NCBI GenBank assembly: GCA_964036195.1
Contig: OZ038459.1
Span: forward strand, 8,553,206-8,617,205
Reading direction: 5' to 3'
Origin: Sphaerolaimus hirsutus
Lineage: Eukaryota; Nematoda; Chromadorea; Monhysterida; Sphaerolaimidae
DNA: 64,000 nucleotides
Position numbers and translations under genes: made by a program. Positions 22,301 to 34,300 of this stretch are shown here, piece after piece (the first letter of the stretch is position 1; each line of letters starts with the position of its first letter). The notes under the pieces were generated by a model. That model ran no database searches and was not told the DNA's origin. It was given only the letters and a program-made list of their open reading frames with translations.

Positions 22301-25300
22301 TTCACTGTTTTTCACTTGACACATTTTCAAGTGATTTTCAGATATGAGTGAAGTGAAAAAGTTCACTAATGTCATTGCGCAGCGTTTTTCACTTCACTCA
22401 TATCTGAAAATCACTTTAAAAAGTGTCAAGTGAAAAAAACGGGCAAATGTGCGTAACAGGTGGATGTGCGTATCAGTGCACCCCCGAATTACTGACCCCC
22501 TCAAAGTATCCCTCTGCATGAATTAATTACCTACCTACATGAACTATCCCCCCACATGAGTTAACCACCCCCTTGAATTATCCCCCCACATCAATGAATT
22601 ACCTACCTCCTCAAATTATACCCCACGTGGATGATTACCTACCTCCTCAAATCTTTGTGTTCCATTTAAGTTTGTTTGTAATCCCTATTATTAAAATCAT
22701 TTTCAGTGTTTTCAATTGAACAGGATTTTTATAATAGCTCTGTATACTCAGCAGGCATCACACTTTTTATGGAAACCTACCATAACCATCTGAATAATGA
22801 ACCAAAAATTATATTGTTTTTATTATACTATTTTGTTTCTACTATGGAATCATTCATTACAAAATTTGTCACAAAATTTTATTCACTAAATTATGGTGGG
22901 ATTCTGTGCATACTTTGTGGTTCACCAACAGAGCTGTTAAATGTAATTTTTACAAAAACTTTTTTAAAGTGTATGTAATCATAAACTATTTATTTTTACT
23001 CATCCCCAAGTACAGAAAACAAAGGATTTTTTTTTACTTTCACTCACAAGTAAATGTGAGTATCATACTTTTCCCCAGAAAATGTAAAATTGAGTATTTT
23101 TGAAAAACATTTGCCCCAATTTTCACTGAAAATCACTACTTTCCATGTTTTACCCATTTTTACCTTCAAATTAACTTATTTTCAGCTTTTTGGCTATATA
23201 TGATCTTATAAACCTTTTTGGCTATTTTTCTATATTTTTTTTGCATTTTGTTGCTTGTTTTTCCCTTCACTGCTTTGAATAAACCTGACAGAAATATGTT
23301 TTCTGTGCTGGAGTACTTTCAAAAAGGATATGTAAAAGTGAGTAATTTTGAATAGCAATAAAAAATTTGTAAACAGAGAAAAAGAACCACCAGTCAGATG
23401 TGAGGAATTTTTGTTGTTGATTTTTTGTACTTTACCGTATTTTCTCAAAATACCCGTGGGTTTATTTTTTCAGAGTGAGAATTTTGAGGGGGGTAATTCA
23501 AGGGGGGTATTATTTCACCAGTAATTTTTTTTAACCCAGGACTTCTTTGTTGTTTGTAATGTACGCAGACGTAGAAAAATGTGACAAAAACCATCATATA
23601 TAAGAGTCTACAGACTTTAACAAGTATTTCAATGGTATAAACAACGTTATAATGTAACAGTCATTGTTTTTAACGTGTGTTATGCATTGCCAGTTGACAA
23701 AACATCTTTTGCCATGTATGTTCTATTTACACTAAATTTGGGGGGGGGGGGTAATTCGAGGGGGGTTTATCAATTCCTCAGCCAAATTTTTTGTGGGGAG
23801 GTATTTTGAGGGGGGGGGTTAATTCAAGAGGGTAAATTCAAAGTAATATATGGTAGGCTAAAAATAGGTATATTAATAACTGTGTAAACTGGTGGAAAAT
23901 ATAAATGAGAAAATCACTTATTTGTAATTTAAAAATCCCACATGCAAGATGTTAGGCTTTAATCTTGTGTGAGGGTGCCCCCAAGTATTTACTATATTTA
24001 TATACCCTAAGGGGCACCTCCCTCAGGCCACCCTTGGTGCAGAAAAATTTTTTTTCACATTTTTTCTGGAAAATATAAATGAGAATTCCATACAAATTTG
24101 TGTTCCCGATGACATTCAAAAATTTTTTTTTAAATTTTTTCTGGACATTTGAGACCATAAAGTTTTTTTAACATTGGTAGATGTACCAGAGTTGTGAAAG
24201 TGTATTTACACTTACCTGAAATACCTGGGTAAATGGGTATTTATATTTACACTTACACTTACACTTTCATAAAATACCCATACACTTTTTTACACTTTCC
24301 TGGGCAAAATACCAGGGTACAGAAAGAGTATTTTTTCTTTCAGATGGCCCTGTTTTATGCTTTTGAGAAAGCATAAAATAGGGTCATGTAAAAAAATGCA
24401 TTGAATGTAGAAAATATGGCAAATGTACAAACTAGTCTTTGATCTACAACCTTTGATCAGTCCTCATGGTATTCTACAGTTTCATCATACTTTTGTAAAA
24501 AGGACAAGATCAATGGAAATTCACCAGCTGGACACAAAGTCAACTTTTGCATTGACATTTGCTGCATGTCCATTCTTGCATTTAAACAGTGTGATTCGCA
24601 TTGCTTAATCAGTAAAATATCAACACTGAAAAAGTGCCATTATTAGGGAACTTCATACCACTACTCTATTTGTTACAGTCTGAAATGTTTCATAAAATGC
24701 CGTAAAATGTGAAATATGCATGAAAATGATAAATAAATTGATCTAAAGGTGAGAACAGCGGTGTTTTCTAATGCTCAACAGTGAGAGCTCTTTCTAAAAT
24801 TTTTTTACACTTACACCTTTTTACACATTTTTAAAATACCTCACACTTTTGGTATCCATACTCAAAATTTGGAAAGTGTATTTACACTTACACTTGCACT
24901 TTCCAAAAATACCAGTATTTTAACAACTCTGGTTTGTACAACTTTTCTACCCCCTCAGAACCCCCAGAATCCCCACACAATTTTTTTTGAGAAAAACATA
25001 GGTTTTAGAAAGTGGACAATCCACTATCCCAAGCTATTCATGGACCACATAAGAGCCAGAATTGGCTTGTTCGGTGTCAGGGGCAACATATGGCTGCTCC
25101 TGTGCCCCGTTTTTGCTCTCAAGTATTTTTTATAGCAAATGATAAAAAAGCCCTGTGTAAAGAGGGCACTTGCGTGACAGCGTGTAAAACAGGGGTCTCC
25201 TAGGGGGGGGGGCTGGGGGGGGGCTGCCCCCCCCCAAATCGGCCAGCTATCTATCTATCCCGGAGGCCGCTCAGCTATCACCAATTTTCGCACCTTTTTA

Positions 25301-28300
25301 TAGTTTTTCACCTTCAAAATCGTGCTTTCCGGCTATATACATGGTTATATACCTATTTTTAGCCATTTTATACCTACTTTTGACTACTTTTAACTGATTC
25401 TTAGCGATTTTTTGCCCCTTCTGCCTTCTTAACCTTGAAAAAGCCTATATATTGTGCCCCCGCCAGCCCCCCCCCCAGAAAATTTTTTCAGCTATCTATC
25501 CCTCCGGAGGAGCGATTTGCTATCTATCCAGCCCCCGCGAGGGTCAAAATCCTGGAGACCCCTGGTGTAAAATAAACGTGCCCATTCAATGTGGGCATTC
25601 ATTATTTGTTTAAAAAATCTATAGGGGCCAATGGGCAAGGTGCCATGTATCTAGTTTGAATGGGCCAGACAAAAAACTAGGTCATGTCCAGAAAGTTGAA
25701 AACAATGGTTTTTCAATTACAATCACAATTTGGATTATCACAAAGTTCAAAATACTTGTTGAGATGGCTTCATAGCACATATTTGCATATTGAGGGCCAT
25801 TTTTATGTGGGGGTAGTGGAATGGGGGTCAAAATATACCCACAAATGACCAGCGGGTCAAAATATGGCTTTTGGCAAGCCACAAGGATTTTTATTTTTTG
25901 AAAAAGCACCAACACAAGTGTATTCATCACTTGTGTTGTCAGCACACCAAAAAAAGGCTGCACACTTTACCGCAGCTATATTTTCTGGGTTTTTTTTTTT
26001 AAATTCTCATTTATATTTTCTGGGAAAAAACTGGCAAAAAACCTTCATCAATTTGTAGCAGCAGAACAGGGGGTGCCATGGGGTGCCACTTGGCATATAT
26101 GTCGACAAATGTTGTGGGCATCCCCACAACAAATGGCAGCCAGATTGGGCTGCACATTTCCCTGTGAGATTGTTGGGAAGAACGAGGTACCTGATTTTTC
26201 ATTTATATGTTCCACCAGTTTATATAGACAAAAAAAGCGATCATTGATGTTACACTTGCAAAATACGTCTGCCAAATTCATATGTTATTCCTAGGGTGTC
26301 AAATTTCTGTTTTCCGTTTCCGTTTTCCGCAGGTAAATTTTTTCCGTGTTCCGTTTTCCGGGAGCTGAAGATTTTTTCCATTTTTCACTCCATTTCCCAG
26401 CCACTAAACTTTCCATTTCTGCTTTTCCGGCTCATTTTCCGTTTTCCAGCCAAATTTTCAGTTTTTTCCACCTTTTTCCATATTCCGGCTCACATTTCAG
26501 TTTTTCCAGCTTTTTTTCCTATTTCTGCTCAATTTTCTGTTTTTCCGCTTTATGTTCCATTTTACCGGTTCAATTGTCTGTTTTCTGTTTCAGCCAAATT
26601 GGTAAACATGCATGCAGGTTTTCAATTATGTTAGGTTTTTTCCATTTTCCATCAAAGTTTCAGTTAATTTTTTCCATTTCCATGCAAATTTCATTTTTCC
26701 ATTTCCGGTTTTCTGGATTTGTTTTCCGTTTTCAGGCCGCTGAAATGTTTTATCCATTTCTGTTTCCGTTTTCCGCCAATTGCAAAAAAATTTCCGATTC
26801 CGTTTCCGTTTTCCAGCAAGTGCCAAAATGTTTCCATTTCTGTTTCTGTTTTCTGTAAAAAAATGTTTTTGACACCATAGTCATTCCTTTTTTGGATTAA
26901 TCTGTCTGGGCTGCGACGATAAGATCTAAGGCAATGACCTAAGGCCCTACAATCTGAGTTTCAGTAACGATATGTCTATCAAATTCATATCGTTCTCTTA
27001 TAAAAAGTCTGATTGAATCTAATGTATCATAAATAGTGATGGAAAAGCGCCAGAAAAAATGGCGCCAGGCGCCAATGGCGCCATGGCGCCATTCAAAAAA
27101 AATGGCGCTGGGCGCCAACGGGCCCCAGAAACAATGGCGCCGGACGCCAAAATAGCGCCAACTGTAAAAGTCATTATTGCAGCATGTATATCAACAGAGA
27201 GGGATTTTTAGAAGAGCAATTTCTTATACGATTTTTCTCATGTATTTAAACTGCCTAAAAACTGCATCTTATCATGAATATAATATATATTGATATTCAA
27301 AAAATTGTGGGGGGACCGGTGTCTTTATTTTCGACCCTTGCACTTTTTCAATGACAAGTATTTGAAGCGGAAATAACATACTACCCCAATTTTTACAATT
27401 TCATACTATTTAAATAAACACCTTCCCAGTCACGTCCGGCACCCATTTTCTTATTTTACATCTTACATCCTATCCCCAGTTCTAGGGCGCCCCAGAGGCT
27501 GAAACTTGGGGGAGATATTGGCGCAACCCCCCTCTACTTGCATGAATTGGAGGGGTCGCGGCGACTTATTTGTGTTCATTGGCTTTTTTGGTGTCCCACA
27601 GCAGGTCCGGCACCCGCTGATTTCTGAGCTGTGGGAGAGGTAAAAATCTTAAATTTTGGGGATGTGTTACCAACACCACTCCCCTACTATACACTATTCA
27701 ATAATGTGAGATTAATGTGAAAAATTTCGCAAAAATCTGCTTATTCTCTAAAAAAACACCACACCCCAATAGATGGATGACAAAAAATTCACTTTTTGGA
27801 ACTTTTTTATTAGACACTGGAAGAGATGGTTTACGATACTTTAAAGGGAAGAGTTTGATGTTTAAAGTTATGTAAAGAACCATACCTCTAAAATGCCCAC
27901 ATTGCAAAATATACTTAGGGTGAATTTTATGACATCATAATGACATCATTCCAGGAACAAAAATTAACAAATATTACACTTTGAAATTCTCCCCAAGTAA
28001 ATTTTGCAATCCATGCATTTTAGAGGTATGGTTCTTTACATAAGTTTAAACATCAAACTGTTCCCTTTAAAGTATCGTAAACCAGCTCTTCAATTGTCTT
28101 ATAAAAAAGTTCCAAAAAGTGAATTTTTTGCCATCCATCTATTGGGGAGTGGTGTTTTTTTAGAGAATAACGAAAAAAATTTAGAAATTTTTCACTATTA
28201 TCTCACATTATTGAATAGTGTATAGTAGGGGAGTGGTGTTGGTAACACATCCCCAAAATTTTAGATTTATACCCCTCCCACAGCTCAGAAATCAGCGGGT

Positions 28301-31300
28301 GCCGGACCTGTGCAGGGCAACAAAACAGCCAATAAAATTTGTGCACTTAGCGACCCACCCTGTAAGGTGTCGCCGCGACGCTCCCAATTACTAAGTATAC
28401 TCGGCGGACATCACACTTAGTATGGAAACCTACATAACCCATCTGAATAATGAACCAAAAATTATTTTTTTTCATCATAATATTTCGTTTTTCTATGGGA
28501 TGGTTACCTTATTACAAAATTTATCACAAGATTTTATTCATTGAATTATGGTAGACTGCTGTGCATACTGCGGTCCGCCGAGTATAGCATATTTCTTCTA
28601 AAGCCGGAATTACAGCTCAGCAGCGTTTGACGTGAAATGATGACGTTGTAAAATTGATTACATCAAAATAGAAAAAGGTACAGCATTGAAATTTCAGAAT
28701 AAGATAGATCTAGTAATTGTGTGTAATGTCCCAAAAAAATTTTTATCAAATAATCATTTAAGGTAGTTATTAATTTAACGTCAACATTTTTTGGTGATGT
28801 GAAATGTTTGACGTGAAATGTTGACGTAGAATGTGTAAATTTTGACGTAAAATTAATAACTTACCTATTAGATAATAATTATTTTCTTAATTTTTTTTAG
28901 GACATTACACACAATTACTAGAACTATCAAATTCTGAAATTTCAACGCTGTACCTATGTCTATTTTGATGTAATCAATTTTATGACGTCATCATTTCACG
29001 TCAAACGCCGCTGAGCTGTAATTCCGGCTTTATAGTTGGGCACTCTTCTATTTTTTCATCAAACTTTGTACCTGCCCTTCTATTAGAAAAATATGATGAT
29101 TGGATTTTGATACAAGCAAACTCTAAGTATTCAAAAATATCTCCAAAGAATATAGAATTCAAAGTATTCTTGTAGTATTCCAAGCAAAAGAACTTGCAAT
29201 GTTGGCAAAAACGGTAGACACACTTAGGGTTGGAAAAAAAACGTTTTTTTAACTCGATGTTGTTGTTTTTTAAACGTTTTTTTTAAAAGCTCCCAGATAT
29301 GACCTTGTGTCAACATATATAGGTATATCAGACAGTGGCAATACTCTGTGATGTTATATATGACCATATAATGGCTTTAGAGCCATGGGATAGCATTATA
29401 AGTGGTCATTTGTGTCAAAAAATATCCATTTTTCATTGACATGTTTGTATATCGCCTTATAGTCAAATGTTCGTGACTTCAGGTGAAGTTTGGCATAGTG
29501 GAATAGTGATCAAACAAGGTTATAAAAGGAGGTTGTTAGTTTGGGAGTGAAGTTACACATTGTGGAGGTACATAGAAGTGCATTACCTCAATATTATATA
29601 CTACAGCAACATATGACGGCTTATAAACCCATGGTAAAACATAGAAATGGATTCTTTGATACTAAAAATGCCACAAAACCAATGAAAACAACCACCAATG
29701 GCAATTTATGTCTGAAATTGCGCGCTTGCGCGCAAAAATTTTGCAAAATACCTAGTGCTTAGTACTAAAAATTTCGGCTGATGTTTTAAAAAAAAAACAT
29801 TTCGGACGTCATGTTTTTAAAAAACAACAACGTTTTTTTAATAAAAAACGTTTAAAAAAACATCGGCCAACCCTAGACACACTTAATCCTATAAAAATCC
29901 TATTATTCTGAAGATAAGGTATCCACTTGAAAATGTATGAAAATGAACTCTCATCGCAGCATGTTGGCGCCATCCAAAACAATGGCGCCGGTCGCCAAGT
30001 TGGCGCCAGCAAAAATGGCACCAAGCGCCAAGGGCGCGATGGCGCCATTTGGAATAAGGGCGCCAGGCGCCAGAGAAAAGGGCGCCAGGCGCCAATCGGT
30101 CCATTAAAGGGCGCCAGCACCATGGCGCCATTCCATCACTAATCGTGAACCAAATGGAATCTGTTCATTCAAGTTCAAATTAAAAAACATACATCATTGG
30201 TAAAGAAGGGCCGAATCACTTATTCGTTTCATGTCCGCCTAGTTTAGATGGCATAAACACTGTTCTACCAAAACAATTCTCAAGACGGGGGGGGGGGGGG
30301 GTATTTCGAGGAAATACGGTGTATAAATACACACCAGGGTAAAAACTTTCTTTTTCTACTTTATTGGGTCCATTTTTGCCATTTTTTATTTTTGTCGGTT
30401 TGGGTCTCGTTAACGAGACCCGAACCGACAAATCGAGCAAAAACGAGGACAGACGCGTGTGTCTTGTGTCATGTTGTTGGCACATTGCCGTCACAAGCTG
30501 TGAACGTGTTTTTTATATTTTTTTGTGCCGACATTTATTGGCTCTCGGCTAAAGTAAACCGGCCGTTGGCTAAAGCTATTGGCTAAAGTAAACCGGCCGT
30601 AATGTTTTGTACTAAACACGTATACTCGAGTGCTGCGTGAATACGTTTATGTTTATAGTTTTTCAGAGTGGAAATTTGAGGGGGGATGGGTTAAACAAGG
30701 GGCTATTTTGAGGGGGGGTTATTATTTTGACAGAAATTTCTTGAACTCCCTGTACTAATATGTTGTTTTTATTCAACTCAGACATACAAAATGTAAAAGA
30801 CCCTATAGACTTATATAAGTATGTAGCTAGTATAAACCCTGACATTTTTCATGGTCTTTTACACGACACGTGGCATTTTACACTTTACAGGGTCTTTCAC
30901 ATGGTCTTGAACTGCCCACGGGGGTATTTCGAGGAGGATAAATTCAAGGGGGGGGGGATAATTTGAGGTAATACAGCATATGCATTCCCCCTATCACTCA
31001 CTATATACTACTTGCTCACACACGTTTAGAAGCAACTGTGGTAAACTTCAGCACCTGTTGTAAAATTTACTCATTGTCGTCACCAAAAATGAAGAAAAAA
31101 AACACGTTCGCAGCTCGTGCCGACAATCGACAACAAAAATCAGGCTCCCATGACAACATTTTTTCTCGTGTGACGACAAGCGCTCATTGTCGCATTGTCG
31201 CCAATCAAAAGCTTGTGCCGACAACTACATTTTTTCGATCGAAAAAAGCGAACCGACAACGCAAAATTTTTCAAATGCTTATAACTATGAAACGAAAAGA

Positions 31301-34300
31301 TCGATTTACCTGAAATTTGGCATGTGAGTGCACCTAACTAGTGAGTATACTTCACTGTTTTTTCTCGCAGATATGGAACTTTATTCCGGATTTATGGAAC
31401 TTTTTCACTTTTTGATTTGTCGGCACATTTTGCAGTGTAAACGCCGCTTAAGATAAATAAGATGTGTTTCCCATAACAACCTTCTCTAAAGGGCGTATCT
31501 CTTAAGTCAAGGGCGGAATTGAAAGTGTCCCAATGTTTTTGAAACGTTTTGTTATGATATGCAAATGGACAAAAACTGTGTGAATTCATCCGAATTCGTG
31601 TGAATTTCATCCGAATGTCCTAAAAATGCCACATTTTTCCTAAATAAAAATGTTCGAACCGCCCTTGGAGTTCTGCCTTGGCGGAACTCAAAAACGTTCG
31701 AACCGCCTTTGAAAATTTTGAGTGTGCAGTGCGCCAATAATATGCTGTTGATGTTTGAATGAGTAATTTTGGTTGATCTGGCCAGTGATGTAAGAGCGTC
31801 ATTCTGCTGTGGCGCTATGCCCACGAAGAGCGTCGTGGCGCTTGGCGACAGGAACAAAATGCCTGGCGCTAGCGCCATAGCAAAACGGGCCATTGGTGCT
31901 GGTGGTCGCAAAAGTCATGGCTCTTTTTACATCACATCACAAATCATGGCATGCGGTCTGCCTATAACATGTACAACTCAGCTAGATGTCCGCCGGGTTT
32001 ACATGTCAGCCGAGCCTACCTCCATGAATCATGATAATGACACCATTCTACTTTTTTACATGTAAATAACCAAATTGTCCTGGAGAGTTATGACAAAAAA
32101 CAATATCAGGCCACAAGCAATATATGCTTCAAATTACATCATTCCAACCAAATATAGACCTTCACAAGGAAAAGCACAACCCAGACAATTTTTTAAAGGC
32201 AACGGCAGGGGAGGCGGAGTCACGATTCAGCGCAGGAGAACTTCTAGTGTGCACCATGGCCAAGAATGAGCTGGGTGTGGAATTTGTGGAGAGATTCTGT
32301 AAGCGCTCAGACTTGGTAGGTTGAAAACTCTATTTACCGTATTTCCTCGAAATACCCACAGGGGGTTTAGAGTGGACATTTTGAGGGGGGGGGGTTATTA
32401 TTTCGTAAGAAATTTTCGTGGAATTCATAGGAAGGAACACGCTTTTACATACCTAAAATCGGTAATAAATGTACTTAAAAAGGGTGAATTGTATGGTATT
32501 TTATACGGTATTTTAATTCTCTATGCCCGAAAGCACAGTGAAGTTTTAAAAGCTGCCCCGATTGCCCACCTGTCTGCATCGCTTAGAAAGTTTGTCGACC
32601 TGCGATGGCCAAAAATCTGCTTTGCTTTGTGGCTCAGATGTTCGGCTGCGGTCGCGTTGCCTCGGTGATCATTAGCCCAGAGCATTGCATATTGATAACG
32701 GACGATAATGATGGAAGAATTGTGAAAGTTGACGCTTCAGCGTTGCTCGCAAACAGTTTGCTCAGATTGCAGACCGGCGATGTGTGAGTAAACTTTTTCA
32801 ATACGTTTTCGATTTTCGATGTTAGATTCAGTTCACTCATGTTTTTTAAATACCGTATTACCTAGGGTTGGAAAAAAAAGTTTTTTTTTAACTCGATGTT
32901 GTTTTTTAAAAAAACGTTGTTTTTTTTTAAACGTTGTTTTTTTAAAAACAACGTTTTTTTTAAAAGCTCCCAGATATGACCTAGTGTCAACATATATAGG
33001 TATATCAGACACTGGCAATTAGGGTGTCAAATTTCCGTTTCCGTTTTCCGTTTCCGCCTTTCCGCAGGAAATTTTTTTACCTTTCCGTTTTCCGTTTTCC
33101 GGCAGCCGAAAAATTTTTACCTTTCCGTTTTCCGTTTTCCGGCAGCTGAAAAATTTTTACCTTTCCGTTTTCCGTTTTCCGGCAGCTGAAAATTTTTTAC
33201 GTTTCCGTTTTTCCGGCCCATTTTTCCGTTTTCCGGCTGAAAAATTTTTACCTTTCCGTTTCCGTTTTACCAGGCCATTTTTCCATTTTCAGGCTCGATT
33301 TTCAGTTTTCTGGCATTTTTCCATTGTTTTTCCAATCTGTATTTATCTTCAATTGGCTCATCCCATTGTGTTGTTTTTGTCTCTTGGAGCAGCATTGACA
33401 ACTGGGATTTCAGGGTCATTGAAACAGGTGCTGTGAACCCAATTGGGTCATATGCTGACACCAATAATTTATTCAAGTTTCGTCTGGTTGGTGTTGTGAT
33501 GCTGTCAATTTGCAATTTTGGTGTTGATATTGCCAGCATGTCCGTTCGGTGATTTTATTTCATGCCCATTACTGCGACAATGTTATTAACCTTTGGACTC
33601 CTGTCGTTTTCTGCTATTTCATCCATGACTGATCTGGAGTTTGACAGCCATTCCCTCATGTTCATAGAACATTGTTTAAATAAAGCTTTGACTTTGTAAT
33701 ATAGTTCTAAAGCTTCAACTTCATTCGTGACACTCATGATGAAGTTATTAATGTAAATGTTGTTTATTATCATTGCCAACTGGTTTTGTTCCCCTTCATT
33801 TTCTTCATATTCATTCATGTTGTTTATTGTCACATTTAAATGGTATTTTATGACTGCTCCCAAAATTGCTGGGCTGCAGACAAGTCCAAACAGTACGCAT
33901 TTAAAAAGAAGTACTATTAAGTTATTTTCAGTTACTGGTTTTGAGGCATCTTTCAGCCAGAAAAATTGTGTGTAGTCTCTAGCTTGGTCATGCAATCCTT
34001 TTTGCAAAAATGCCTTTTCAATATCGGCAATGAATGCTAGATTGCCTGCCCTGAACCTCAGGAGTAGGCCCAGTGCTAATGGTGTTGTAATTGGTCCTCT
34101 AAAAAGGCACTCGTTGAAACTGGGCTTACCTGACGACCCATTGTACACAATTCTGCATGATGTCGATTTGCCCGGTGTGATTACTGGCTGGTGTGGCAGG
34201 TAATGAATCCCCTTGTTGTCTGTTTTGTCATCACAGATCTCAATTATTCCCTTTTCTAGTTGGTCATCCAAAACTTTCTGGTATTGTTCGAATAAGTTTG

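Larger units (their letters stand above)
27034..30141. mobile_element. Family G: 3.1-kb hAT-like element holding four others
   Basis: Left end TAGTGATGGAAAAGCGCC, right end GGCGCCATTCCATCACTA. Candidate TSD ATCATAAA / ATCGTGAA (6 of 8, both differences transitions). GGCGCC arrays lie at both ends (27045-27160 and 29965-30130). Nested inside are K (27417), L (28396), a palindrome (28601) and H (29225). Confidence 0.75.

Noticed and set aside
26296..26858. Phe/Ser-rich frames (FPFPFS-like)
   Set aside because: Translation of the TTTTCCG array of family B.
32075..32269. Frame reading through exon 2 region ending RRRTSSVHHGQE
   Set aside because: It conflicts with the phase-consistent exon 2 frame and ends without a donor; treated as an overlapping shadow, though a Gly/Arg-rich alternative cannot be excluded.
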